Positions 22,861-32,883 of a stretch of DNA of 64,000 nt are shown in pieces; positions within the stretch are counted from its first letter, which is position 1, and every line of letters starts with the position of its first letter. The notes beneath the pieces were generated by a model. It saw nothing but the letters and a program-made list of their open reading frames with translations, was not told the DNA's origin and did not search any database. The DNA is from Liopterus haemorrhoidalis (taxonomy: Eukaryota > Arthropoda > Insecta > Coleoptera > Dytiscidae). The DNA lies in NCBI GenBank assembly GCA_963971575.1, contig OZ020622.1, forward strand, positions 10,702,279 to 10,766,278, given 5' to 3'. Both the position numbers and the translations under genes were made by a program.

Positions 22861-24190
22861 GCCTGTAGTACACGATGCGATTTCTCGTTTTGAATCTCGT
22901 ACGATTTATAGTACATAAATTATTTTATCGTGTACAACAGGATTTTCGTACGAGATCTTGTATGATATTGAAAACCAACCCATATTTATTGTCTCGACCT
23001 AAAATATTGGATAGAATGAACCAATAATGGCGCAGTATAAGATGCGCATATTCTTGTGACTGTAGCGAACAACTGTTCATCTTTCAAACATATTTCGAGG
23101 TTATTTAGTATCAACTTTTTTTCTTATTTTGTTTAAAATAAATTGGATTTTGCTGTTCACATTCTTAGGACATTCATATATACGTTTGGATTTATCCAAC
23201 ATCGTATTATCCAACGTACTTAACTAGTGACTTATCTAAGGTGACCATTAAACATTCCAATCCGGGAAAAAAGTACCAAGGGAAATATATGTATATATAT
23301 TTTTTGATTATGTTTGTAGATTTTTGTTACATTCTTGTCCACAAACTACTCTTGATTACAATTTCTATACTTCTCATTTATTTATTCAAGTTGGGTGTTA
23401 TGCATAAGCAAATTCAACGAAATCATTATTAATGGTAGAATTAGGTAATAATTTAATTCAGCTTTTTGAACAAGAAGCGTTTATTTTAAACAACACAACG
23501 TTTCACCAACAACATTGTTGGCTTCTTCAGGTGCTATGTTAGTTAAACGTACGTTTAACTAACCTTAACAATGACTGCTATGTTAGTTAAACGTACGTTT
23601 AACTAACTTAACAATGTTGTTGGTGAAACGTTGTGTTGTTTAAAATAAACGCTTCTTGTCCAAAAAGATGAATGAAATTATTTCCTAATTCTACCATTAT
23701 AGAAATTGGACGTTAAATACTATTCTATCATTATTAATATAATATGTTTTTATTTTCTTTAAACTATTTTATAACGATAATAATGACAAAAATAATATTT
23801 TTTGATAAAGAAAAATCGTAGTTTTATAGACAAAAATAATAATAATAAAAAATAAATAAAATAATAATTCCCTTCAATTTCAAATGTAACAAATTAGAAC
23901 AGAAAACGGTACGGCTTTGCGAATCAACATACTGATTTTGGACAAAGATTAATATTATCAGTCTTCAAAAATTGGTAAACTATCTGTCCATTCTAGGTTA
24001 AGTACAATTATTTGAAGTCTGTCAACTTACAAAAATAGACGTAGTGCGCATCAATTGGTACAGATTCAAAGCGATAAATATTGGATGGTATACTACAATA
24101 ATTTTACATCCGATAATTCTGAACAAAATTCTCAATGCAATAATTATCGTACGCGATTCAAATCGAGAAATTGCATCGTGTACTACAGGC
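22861..24190. mobile_element. TIR element (Harbinger-like ends), non-coding
   Basis: GCCTGTAGTACACGATGC at 22861 is repeated inverted at 24173-24190. The arms stay similar for about 45 bp (TTTCTCG, TTTGAATC, CGTACGAT). The left flank has TTA one base away and the right flank begins TTA, compatible with the 3-bp TWA duplication of PIF/Harbinger. No transposase is encoded, so it is a 1.33-kb non-autonomous element. It contains a nested MITE at 23431-23698. Confidence 0.75.
23431..23698. mobile_element. MITE with ~88-bp inverted arms and two central palindromes
   Basis: The left arm (23431 to about 23519) starts AATGGTAGAATTAGGTAATA. The right arm (about 23611-23698) is its near-perfect reverse complement. 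The centre carries two copies of an identical 26-bp perfect palindrome (23538-23563 and 23582-23607) built on GTTAGTTAAACG and its complement. No coding capacity; target duplication unclear. Confidence 0.88.
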
Positions 24191-24344
24191 TTAAGAGCTC
24201 TATTGTCTAAAAGCTTTTTAGTGAAGTACGATAACTTTTGTTTCATGTCATTTTTTTCTGTTTATTACCTAACTGTTCTAGGTTATTGTAAACGTATTCG
24301 TCCAATTCTATTGTTTTTATCCTATTTCTTATATTTTCTGTAAC

Positions 24345-24635
24345 AGGCTGTTTATCATCATCCAGCTTTCCTTGTCCACTGCTGGACATAAAGAAAGGCT
24401 ATCCCTCCCCTGTTTGTTTCCATTTCATTCGATCTAGTGACTTAAGCTGTCAGTTTCCGGCACTTCTTCTTAAATCATCCACTAGCAGGTGGTCTTCCTC
24501 TATTTATGCAAATGTACCTCGGCATCCACTCTGAAATTTTCTTAGTCCACCTACTATTTTGGAGCCTCGATGCATGCTTGGCCCAATTCCATTTCGGCTG
24601 AGCGATTGTACTAACTACATCATAAACCTTTATTT
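24345..24635 (-). pseudogene. LINE ORF2 C-terminal relic, split by an hAT
   Basis: Minus strand: VSTIAQPKWNWAKHASRLQN, SRWTKKISEWMPR, NRGRPPASG, KKKCRKLTA and VQQWTRKAG. This is the C-terminal end of RTE-type LINE proteins (W-x-W-A-x-H-x-x-R...R-W-T-x-K...R-G-R-P-x-x...Q-W-T). Stops and shifts make it a relic. The hAT element at 24644-26519 sits directly at its upstream edge, in the target GCTTAGAC. Confidence 0.78.
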
Positions 24636-24907
24636 GCTTAGACCAGGGATTCCCAACGGGGTCCAGGTGGACCCCTTGGGGTCTATGGAAGTTAAAAAAG
24701 GGTCTATAGTATTCCAGGGGTCTATCAGGGGTCTATTATTAAATTAATCAAAAAAGCATATATTTTATTTAGCAGACATATTTTCTTTATTTAATAATAT
24801 GCAAAATAAATTACAAGGAAAAAACGTGAATCTCATTCAAACTCGAACAGTTATATTTGGGTTTCGCTCCTTGATTTGTTTATTTCCACTTTAAATCGAA
24901 ATGATTT

Positions 24908-25402
24908 TTGATACTTTTGATGCAACTTTCTGTTGTTGAAAAAGATATGATTAATGTTGATGACATTAAAATATACACTGACCACTTGAAACAATTAAAA
25001 GAAGATATCAATGCCCGTTATAAAGATTTGGAAAGTTTAGATATCCTGTCTTGGATTATAAATCCATTTGAAAGCGACACAAGCAATATTGATTTTTCGC
25101 TGCAAGAAGAATTGATTGAATTGAAGGAGAATTTGGAAGATAAAATCAATTTTCAAGCAAGTGGTTATGCCAAATTTTGAAATTGTAAAGATATTCACAA
25201 AAAATACGTCAAATTAATTCATATCACCGAACCATTATTTTTAGCTTTTCCTAGTTCTTACTTGGTTGAGGCAGGATTTAGAAGAAAAACAAGAAATCGA
25301 TTAAATATTACAGAACGCGGTGGTTTACGATTATTATTAACTAATTTTACACCTAACATAAAAAGTATTATGGGAAAGCATGAACCACAACTATCGCATT
25401 AA
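24908..25402 (+). pseudogene. hAT transposase C-terminal part inside the hAT element
   Basis: One frame with a single TGA at 25178 runs DHLKQLKEDINARYKDLESL, ILSWIINPFESD, LQEELIELKENLEDK, stop, TEPLFLAFPSSYLVEAGFRR, KTRNRLNITERGGLRLLL, and ends at 25402. The W-I-x-N-P-F and F-P-S-S-Y-x-V-E-x-G-F...K-x-R-N-R-L boxes are typical of ZBED/FAM200-like hAT transposases. The N-terminal zinc finger and most of the catalytic domain are missing. With the internal stop this cannot make active enzyme. Confidence 0.86.
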
Positions 25403-25434
25403 ATTAAATATATATATATATAATTAGTTACATA

Positions 25435-26322
25435 CGAGGGATGTTTCTAAAGTTCTGGGAATTTAGCTATAATTTTTATTATTTTGTTAATTTTCGTCAA
25501 TAGTATAATGTAGTTTTTCAACATAATCTCTATTTAACTGAATACATTTATCCCAACGATAAACTAATATTTTTAAGCCGTCCTCAAAGAACTTTTTCGG
25601 TGTCTCCTCAATCCACCTATCAAATCGAACACCCCGTAAGGGTTTTTTCAAATCTGGGAACAGATGATACTGGGTGCAAGATCCGGGGAATAAGGTGGGT
25701 GCGGAAGCAATTCCCATCGTAAATCGTTCAAAACATCCTTCGTAGGCCTGTTGAGTTTCTGTTCTGGTCCCAACAGCCTTGGCACCCAGCGCAGCGAAAC
25801 CTTGCTAACGCCCAATCATGCAAGATGTCATGAACTTGTCGTGTACCTATCCCTAGGCGCACACTAATTTGACGAATAGTCATTCGCCTGTCCTCTTTCA
25901 ATAGGTCTTCGACGGAAGTAATGTTTTTTTCATTTACCGACGTGCTTGGGCGCCCACTGCGTGGATCGTCTTCTAGTGATATTCTACCGGTTTTAAAACG
26001 ATCAATCCACCGATAAACAGTACTTTTGGATTCTGCAGACTCACCAAATACTCCTAGCAGACGCTGAATAATTTCTGATGTTTTCACACCTTCTTTCCAC
26101 AAAAAGAAAATTATTGCTCTTTGAGATTTTGCTGCATCTTCCATGGTTACAAAAACAGTGCTATGAAAACGCGTCTATATCAGTCGAACACCTAAATCAG
26201 ACTGAACAATATTGCACTAGATAGTTGCATAAACATGTCAAGACTTGTCTGGCACCAATAGCCTATAAGTTCTGCGTAATTTAATTATAGCACAATTCCC
26301 AGAATTTAGGAAACATCCCTCG
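25435..26322 (-). mobile_element. Mariner element with intact ends, internal deletion
   Basis: CGAGGGATGTTTCTAAAGTT at 25435 and its inverted copy ending at 26322 form terminal repeats of about 28 bp, flanked by TA on both sides (25433-25434, 26323-26324). At 888 bp it is about 400 bp shorter than a full-length mariner. The deletion lies inside the transposase gene. Confidence 0.93.
25487..26144 (-). pseudogene. Mariner transposase lacking its catalytic core
   Basis: From the ATG at 26144 the frame reads MEDAAKSQRAIIFFLWKEGV, STVYRWIDRFKTGRISLEDD, RSGRPSTS, LLKEDRRMTIRQIS and LGIGTRQVHDIL. This is the paired helix-turn-helix DNA-binding region with the G-R-P-S linker. It then changes frame and picks up PDLKKPLRGVRFD, FFEDGLKILVYRWDKC and NRDYVEKL, the normal C terminus. 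The block holding the first two catalytic aspartates and most of the palm is gone. It is dead itself but keeps ends that a related transposase could act on. Confidence 0.9.
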
Positions 26323-26527
26323 TATTTCAGTAAAATTGAAAAATTGTTTAATATATATATATATATATATTTGTTATGTTAGTTACTGGATTGTCCTTAC
26401 AACTTCAACTTGATACATGGCGCTATATATTTATGCATAATAATAAAAAAATTTAGAGGGTCTATTGAAAAAAAAAGTTTCTAAAGGGGTCTGAGTAGAA
26501 AAAAGGTTGTGAATCCCTGGCTTAGAC

Positions 26528-26904
26528 CAATAGGACAGGGTTAAATTTAATAATAATTATTATAAAAGCAAGCTCGTAATTTTAATAATAATTGTCTTGG
26601 GTGGGTTGAAAATTTAAAATCAGTTTTTCTTATCAAAATTTTGTAGGAGGACGCTGTCCCAACGCCACCCTGTCTCAGCCGCCACTGCTTTCTAACATTG
26701 TCAACTAAATTAATCAAGTGTGACTTGTCATAGTTATCTTGAACGTACTTTACGACCTTGCAGTAAGGGATCTGTGGATGTTTGTTAACATTCTGACAAA
26801 CACAGTAATAATAAAAGTTAAATTCTATTAGGAACTTAAGGTGTTAACAAAAGCTTTTTAACCGTAACGATTTTCCGAAATTTCCTTAAACATACTTTCT
26901 TCCA
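26528..26904. other. Unassigned stretch upstream of the receptor exon
   Basis: No promoter motif or coding frame is convincing. A pyrimidine-rich tract followed by AG at 26903-26904 (ACTTTCTTCCAG) could be a splice acceptor for the receptor exon. Confidence 0.45.
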
Positions 26905-27086
26905 GGAGTGATCGTCACCAGTTCTTTTCCGGTTCGTTATGGAGTACATACATCAAAAATTTAGTAAAACAAAATAACTTAAAATGTGTGAAGATAGATA
27001 AACCAAAAGTATGTAAAATTAAACAGTGACATGGCATTAAAAAGTGTAATTTGATGTAAGAATCCTTGCCAGGATCTTGGACTGAA
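26905..27086 (+). other. Putative 5' leader of the receptor exon, rich in uATGs
   Basis: If the CTTCCAG acceptor at 26904 is used, this is the untranslated part of the exon. It contains ATGs at about 26939, 26984, 27011, 27031 and 27054, each closed by a stop before 27087. All are out of the receptor frame or terminated. Whether it is transcribed cannot be told from sequence. Confidence 0.4.
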
Positions 27087-27449
27087 ATGGTTAATGACCT
27101 TACTTCTGACTTCAAGGCTGAACTAAACTGTGTTTCGTACAACCCCATAGAAATCATGGCGTTTACTCCATCATCTCTTGTGGTTTCTATTGCATCATGG
27201 GAAAATGAAACAACCATTGAATCACATGATGATGTAAATGATACTTTTCCTTCTGACTTGAGATTTAATGAAAATTCTTTAACAGTAGTGATAGTTTATT
27301 GTGTATTATTTGTGATTGCTGCAGTTGGAAATTTGACAGTTTTTATAACTTTGTTCAAATCAAGACATAGGAAAAGTAGGATTAGCTTGATGATCAGTCA
27401 TCTAGCTGTTGCTGATTTGTTGGTGACATTTATAATGATACCGTTAGAG
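27087..27449 (+). CDS. First coding exon of an AKH/ACP/corazonin-receptor-like GPCR
   Basis: The exon encodes 121 residues of a class-A neuropeptide receptor of the plasma membrane. The start ATG at 27087 has G at -3 and +4; an in-frame TAA at 27057-27059 lies upstream. The N-terminal ectodomain has two N-glycosylation sequons (NET, NDT). TM1 is about residues 63-88 with the GN motif (AVGNLTVF). ICL1 is SRHRKSR. TM2 contains [10 protein letters not shown] with the conserved Asp, and the exon ends MIPLE. GTAAGT follows at once, a consensus donor in phase 0. TM1-ICL1-TM2 are closest to arthropod AKH, AKH/corazonin-related peptide (ACP) and corazonin receptors, which couple to Gq or Gs; ACP is my best guess within the group. 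No further exon was recognised in the window. Confidence 0.82.
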
Positions 27450-28000
27450 GTAAGTGATTTTTACATAATTTATACCTAAATGTAAAAGTATCCATTAACT
27501 TGTTAATGGCCAAACAAAATTTTTAATGGTAATGAATAAACATTTATCGCTGTACAAACAATTATTGCCCTTTTTATTAAGTTAAAAAAATCAATCAATG
27601 ATCCATCTCTCATAAATGCCTTAAGAAAATTTGTCGCTTTAAGGTGTAAGTCCGTGGTTCTCAACCTTTTTTCTCTAGAGCAGAGTTTCCCAAACTGTGC
27701 TTCTTGGAGCACCAAGTGCTCCGCAAGCGTTTACTAGTGCTTCGCGATGTACTAGTGTTACTATATACATAACAACGATAGTGCTCCGCGACGAATTATT
27801 CTCGAGAAAAAGTGCTCCGCGGCTGAAAAAGTTTGGGAAATTCTGCTCTAGAGGAACAGATCTCAGTATATAAAAATTTGGATATTGTGGATATACTAGA
27901 ACATTTTTACTGTTTAAAAATTATTTGTTTACGGAATTGTCATCAAAAATGTGTCAAAAAACTGTCTCCTACCCTAATGCCTGGAAAGGTTGATTTAAAT
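27450..28000 (+). other. Start of the receptor's first coding intron
   Basis: It begins with the GTAAGT donor. No acceptor followed by a TM3-type frame was found. It contains an hAT MITE (27681-27845) lying inside an older hAT-type end (GTGGTTCTCAACCTTTTTT near 27654-27673). Confidence 0.6.
27681..27845. mobile_element. 165-bp hAT MITE with 8-bp duplication
   Basis: CAGAGTTTCCCAAACT and AGTTTGGGAAATTCTG are inverted ends with one mismatch. CTCTAGAG flanks it at 27673-27680 and 27846-27853. Non-coding; the interior has repeated GTGCTCCGCG motifs. Confidence 0.95.
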
Positions 28001-28427
28001 AAATTGATGTGAAGTGTGAATTTTCACACATTTCAGGGTTTCGCAGGTGATTTCGCATGATGATTATTTGGGATGCCAAAACAAATTTTATGTTAAAATA
28101 TTTTTTTATTAATTTTAATTCGAATGCCTAATACCATTATTTGGGTTTCCAAACATTTGCAGTATTTTTTTTATATAACAAGGTTCATTAATATTTTAAA
28201 AATTGCGCCTACGGTTTCCATTGGTTGTTTACGTCATAAACTCCGCCCTTCTGATTTCGTATACATTCAAACATAGAATTAAATTATAATTTCAACACTT
28301 CCTAATGGTTATTAAATTTACGCTTTTAAAAATTAAATGCAACATTAGCCAAAATATAACTAGAATTTTGACAAAATAATTTAAACAAAATAAAAATGCA
28401 CAAAAAAAAACAAAAAAATAAAAATTG

Positions 28428-28482
28428 ACGAGAATCGAACAGTAGTTTGCAGCGAAGCGAGAACGTTACCACTGGACTACGG
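28428..28482 (-). other. tRNA-like pol III module in A2
   Basis: On the minus strand, TAGTCCAGTGGTAACG (28479-28464) is an A-box match and CTGTTCGATTCTC (28442-28430) a B-box match, about 21 nt apart. Not a foldable complete tRNA by eye. Confidence 0.65.
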
Positions 28483-28933
28483 ACGTTCACTAGTTTCCTG
28501 TGTTAAATAGCTGATTAAATATTTTACATATTTTAGTTAAAAACACAAAACATGCGTTATTTTCCGAAAACATAATCTGATCAAAAATTTCTGTTGTACT
28601 ATTCCGGTTCACACCAATGTACATTACTTAGAATTTTTTCAGATTTTTAGTTTAAAACATCTGGGCTACAGGGTGTGGGACAACATTTTTTTTGCACAAT
28701 TTTGGCTAAAATCGCTTCAAAATAATTTATTTTGCAAAAATAAAATTTTGATCGTTAATTTACGTATCAAGGGCTTTCATTTTTTTCGATGAGTATATAT
28801 TTGTTTATATTTTTAGGGGGGTATGTTTTTTAGATGTTTTAGTATTTTAGCTATGTGCGGGTCAAAGAGTTGTATAAGCATGCCAAATTTTAACTCTCTA
28901 GGTTTAGCTGTTTGGCTACAATTTTTACCGAAC

Positions 28934-29001
28934 AGACAGACAGACTGTCTGTCTGTCTGTCTGACAGACGACAAGTCTGTCTGTCTGTCTGACAGACGAC
29001 A
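28934..29001. repeat. GACA/TGTC array with internal inversions
   Basis: (GACA)n switches to (TGTC)n, then GACAGACGACAAG, then (TGTC)n and again GACAGACGAC. Other family A copies have a single-orientation array, so segments have been inverted or template-switched here. Confidence 0.85.
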
Positions 29002-29050
29002 AAACGACGGTATAAGGGTTTTTTGGTCATACCTACAAAACCGTAAAAAT

Positions 29051-29596
29051 GTGAACGTAATAGCCCCAACAAATTATAATTCATTCCGTAGAAATTCACA
29101 TAAAAACCTAAAAATTATTAAATTTGTGTGTAAATTTTCTCATAAATAATGTTTTTAAGCAATTCTAATCCTTATTTATTCATTTTTATTGACTAAATTC
29201 CCTAATGAGCTTTATCAAAGCCGACCATCTTGATTAGTAATGACGCGTATTTCTTACAGTGACATGTGCAATTTTTCTCCCTATTTTTAGCGAATTTAAG
29301 TGGTAAAACTATAGAATAAAGTTCTAAAAGTGTGTCACATTATGGACTTAGATGTTTGGACTCCTTGGAAACCAAAATTGAGGCGAGTAGAAAGGTAGAT
29401 ATTTAATTTTTATTTTATTAATACAAGCCATTATTATGTAATCATGAAGGTAGATATAAAATTTTTCTGTGATATTTATTGGTGTATATGTCCCAAAATA
29501 GTTGCTCCTAAGTTTAAATCCATGCCACATGATACCTAAAACTTCAAACATTTAAGTGGAGCAAAATTTATCTAAATAAGACCATCCAAAAAAAAT
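29051..29596. other. Unassigned stretch between A2 and A3
   Basis: AT-rich; the minus-strand frames at 29348-29551 show no family motif. Confidence 0.5.
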
Positions 29597-30400
29597 TAAA
29601 AATTGATGTGAAGTGTGAATTTTCACACATTTCAGTGTTTCGCAGGTATTTAGTAAGTGAATAATGATTATTTGGGATGCCAAAACAAATTTTATGTTAA
29701 AATATTTTTTTTTGTTTATTTTAATTCGAATGCCTAATACCATTATGTAGGTTTCTAAATGTGTGCAGTATTTTTTTTGTATAGTAAGGTTCATTAAGAT
29801 TTTGAAAATTGCGTTTATGGCTTCCATTGGTTGTTTTAGTCATAAGCTCCGCCCTTCTGATTTCGTGTATTTATAGAAATATAAATAGCAGTATAGCAGT
29901 AATGTATTTAGGCACTAAAATGATACAGACATTATAACACATGACATAACATATATTTTATATATTTTATTTTTTTACTTGTATCCATAGTATTATATAA
30001 AAGTTACTTGGTTGTAAGTCCCAGAGTATTCAATTTCAACAATTTCCACTGATTATTAAATTTACGCTTTTAAAAAATAAATGTAATATTTGCCCAAATA
30101 TAACTAGAATTTTGAAAAAATAATTTAAACAAAATAAATATGCAAAAAAACAGATAAAATGAAATTGCCTCGAGGCCGGATTGAACTCGAGTTTGCAAAT
30201 TAGAACGCCAGTATTCTAAGCATTACACCATCGAAGCGTTCTGTTTACTGTACTGCATAATATCATTAGATATTTTACATGGTCAAGCAAAAAACACAAA
30301 AAATGCGTTATTTTCCGAAAACATAATCTGATCAAAAATTCTTGTTGTACTATTCCGGTTCACACAAATGTATTGAATGGCTCACTCACATCCTTCTAAG
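29597..30400 (-). mobile_element. Family A copy A3, truncated
   Basis: It has the palindromic end (AATTGATGTGAAGTGTG, GTGTGAATTTTCACAC) and the CAGTGTTTCGCAGGTAT subterminal repeat. It continues through a tRNA-like module (about 30175-30240) and the GCGTTATTTTCCGAAAACAT block, then breaks off after GGTTCACACAAATGTA. The half with the GTCT array is missing. The next copy supplies that half, so A3 and A4 together look like one element with its middle duplicated. Confidence 0.7.
30172..30242 (-). other. tRNA-like pol III module in A3
   Basis: Minus strand: TGGTGTAATGCTTAG as A box and GAGTTCAATCCGG as B box, with GTTTGCAAACT-type sequence between. Similar in layout to, but clearly different from, the modules in A2 and A5. 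Confidence 0.62.
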
Positions 30401-30423
30401 TATCTTGTTTTTCAAGTTTTCTC

Positions 30424-31041
30424 AAATGCAAAAAAAAAACACGGAAAAAATTAAATTGTCTCGAGACCGGTAGCGAACCCTAGTTTGCAAATTAGAACGC
30501 GAGAATGCTAATCATTATACCATGAAAGCATGCTGGTTTACTGTGTTACATAATTTATTAAATATTTTACATGGTCAAGTAAAAAACACAAAAAATTCGT
30601 TATTTTCCGAAAACATAATCTGATAAAAAATTCCGGTTCACACAAATGTACATTATTTAGAATTTTTTCAGATTTTTAGTTTAAACCATCTGGGCTACAG
30701 AGTGTGGGACAAAAACATTTTTTTCACAATTTTGGAAAAAATCGTGCCAAAATAATTTATTTTGCAAAAATAAAATTTTGATCGTTAGTCTACGTACTAA
30801 GGGCTTTCATTTGATACCCTACTCAGAATTTTAAAAAAATATCTTTTTTTCCATGAGCACATATTTGTTTATATTTTTAGGCGGATATGTTTTTTAGACG
30901 TTTTGGTATTTTTCCTATGTGCGGGTCAACGAGTTGTATAAGCATGCCAAATTTTAACTCTCTAGGTTTAGCTGTTTTGCTACAATTTTTACCGAACAGA
31001 CAGACAGACAGACGACAAAATGACGGTATAAGGGTTTTTTG
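30424..31041 (-). mobile_element. Family A copy A4, truncated
   Basis: It starts just before a tRNA-like module (about 30463-30530). It continues through TTATTTTCCGAAAACATAAT, GTGTGGGACAAAAACA, ACTAAGGGCTTTCATTTGAT and GGTTTAGCTGTTTTGCTAC to a short (CAGA)n and GACGGTATAAGGGTTTTTT, the other terminus. The palindromic end is missing. Confidence 0.7.
30462..30532 (-). other. tRNA-like pol III module in A4
   Basis: Minus strand: TGGTATAATGATTAGC (A box) and AGGGTTCGCTACCGG (B box). It shares GTTCTAATTTGCAAACT with the A3 module, supporting a tandem duplication of the middle of one element. Confidence 0.65.
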
Positions 31042-31327
31042 TGGGTAACTTATGGTTAGATACGAATGCAAAGGAGAAAATAACTGCTTTTTGTCAGTGT
31101 CTCTGTTGGTTATGTACGTTTCAGATGTGGCTACTGCTCAAACGTTTGAGTACTAATCTGAACGAGGTTAGAATTATTTTCTCTTTGATGATAGACTAAT
31201 ATGACATCTTTTGAAGGTTTAATATCACCCGAATTCCCGAGAGTATTAATATTACCAAAAATAGCTATAAGAATCTTGGCCTATCTAAATGAGGTGAATC
31301 TGAACTAAAGTGTATTATTAGTTTGTT

Positions 31328-32419
31328 CTTTTTAGGGTTTTGTAGGTATGACCAAAAAACCCTTATACCGTCATTTTGTCGTCTGTCTGTCTGTCTGTCT
31401 GTTCGGTAAAAATTGTAGCCACACGGCTAAACCTAGAGAGTTGAAATTTGGCATGCTTATACAACTCTTTGACCCGCACATAGGAAAAATACTAAAACAT
31501 CTAAAAAACATACCCCCCTAAAAACATAAATATGTGCTCATCGAAATTTTTTTTTTTTTTTTAATTCTCAGTTTGGTGTCAGATGAAAGCCCTTAGTACG
31601 TGGGTTAACGATCATAATTTTATTTTTGTAAAACAAATTATCTGGATGCGCTTTTGCCAAAATTTTGCAAAAAAAATTGTCTCACACAAGATTGCAAAAA
31701 AAATCTGAAAAATTAGTAAGTAATGTACATTGGTGTGAACTGGAATAGTACAACAGGAATTTTTTATAAGATTATGTTTTCGGAAAATAACGCATTTTAT
31801 GTGTATTTTGGTTGTTAATGTACAAAAGTTATAGTTATGTAACACACTATACTAGAAGGCGTATCCTGGTCTAATAGTTAGCTTGCTCGCTTGCTACACA
31901 GCAAACTAGGGTTCGCTCCCGGGCTGAGGAGACAATTTTGTTGTTTTTCCATTTTTATTTTGTTTAAATTATTTTTCCAAAATTCTAGTTAAATTTTGGC
32001 AAATGTTGTAAATTTAATTACCAGTTGGAATTGTTGGAATTATATTTTCATTCTAGGTGTCATGTATATGAAACCAGAGGGAGAGAGCATATGACTTAAA
32101 ACAACTAATGGAAGCCATAGGCGCAATTTTCAAAATCTTAATGAACCTTGCTATATATATATATAAAAAAAATACTGCACATATTTAGACACCTAAATAA
32201 TGGTATTAGGTATTCGAATTAAAATTAATAAAAAATATTTTAACATAAAATTTGTTTTTAAAGCTCTTGGATTAACCGCCGATAAATTATTTAAAAAATA
32301 TCGTGCATTTTGCCGTGATTACTACAAAGCAAAATTTGTCCTACACACTCAGCATGCCGCCTTCACTTATTATATACCTGCGAAACCCTGCAATGTGTGA
32401 AAATTCACATCAATTTTTC
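31328..32419 (+). mobile_element. Family A copy A5
   Basis: TTTTTAGGGTTTTGTAGGTA opens the copy, then GACCAAAAAACCC, a short (GTCT)n at 31381-31402, GGCATGCTTATACAACTC and the tRNA-like module (31861-31921). The TACCTGCGAAACCCTGCAAT end and CACATCAATTTTT follow. The terminal palindrome is shortened. The 3' part is nearly identical to that of A6, consistent with the 1,674-bp tandem duplication. Confidence 0.75.
31861..31925 (+). other. tRNA-like pol III module in A5
   Basis: TGGTCTAATAGTTAGC (31867-31882) is a strong A-box match and GGTTCGCTCCC (31910-31920) a good B-box match, 27 nt apart. A near copy is in A6 (about 33508-33570) and a diverged one in A7 (35186-35239). Confidence 0.72.
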
Positions 32420-32883
32420 AAATTTACGAAGGGGAAGATGTCCCATCTTCCGCTGCCTCCCCCAATTTCGAGATTGCGCTTGTAAGTTACTCATTGTTTA
32501 ATCCATCACTGAATACGAATCTGGATATATTTTGCTCAAACAATTATTGTTACAAACTTGACGACACTATTAAATATACGAAAGTTTTAATTTGTAGACT
32601 AATGTTCGTAATAAAAATGATAAATGGCTATCTTCAAACAGTAAAGTTTCACTTGGCACTTGGTTTATACGTTTCCCATTATGTGTTACAAAAAGCTTAA
32701 ATCTTTTATCAAAAAAAGTTTTGCTATATATCTTCAGAAAAAAATTATTGGAATGCTCGTTCTTTCACGATTATAATGACTTTAAAAATATACCTGAAGT
32801 TACCATAAATACTGATCTGAATTTTCAGTGAAACTCCGAAAAGATGCTTAAAGATACTTTTTAGGCGGCCATATCAAAAACAG
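32420..32883 (+). other. 464-bp spacer, first copy
   Basis: Unique-looking sequence between A5 and A6; begins CAAATTTACGAAGGGGAAGA. It includes a 68-codon frame (32494-32700) duplicated identically at 34168-34374, but no family motif and no splice signals support coding. Confidence 0.55.

Larger units (their letters stand above)
24644..26519 (+). mobile_element. hAT element with 8-bp duplication, split by a mariner
   Basis: The left end is CAGGGATTCCCAAC and the right end GTTGTGAATCCCTG. GCTTAGAC flanks it at 24636-24643 and 26520-26527, an exact 8-bp hAT duplication. The ends also carry GGGGTCTAT/GGTCTATTG-type subterminal repeats. Without the 888-bp mariner the element is about 0.99 kb and carries only the 3' part of a transposase gene. 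Confidence 0.93.
28001..29050 (-). mobile_element. Family A HINE-like element, copy A2
   Basis: Plus-strand order: AATTGATGTGAAGTGTG, the GTGTGAATTTTCACAC palindrome, CAGGGTTTCGCAGGT, the GGATGCCAAAACAAATTTTA block, TAATACCATTAT, a tRNA-like module (28430-28480) and GCGTTATTTTCCGAAAACAT. Then come GGGCTACAGGGTGTGGGACA, the CAACTCTCTAGGTTTAGC-type block, GACA/TGTC repeats and ATACCTACAAAACC at the end. It is a nearly complete copy lying about 550 bp into the presumed intron. Confidence 0.75.

Noticed and set aside
31861..31925. Functional tRNA genes in family A
   Set aside because: A and B boxes are present, but acceptor and anticodon stems do not pair convincingly; better called tRNA-derived modules.
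32494..32700. Identical 68-codon frames at 32494-32700 and 34168-34374
   Set aside because: Identity is explained by the tandem duplication, not by selection; no known motif or splice context.
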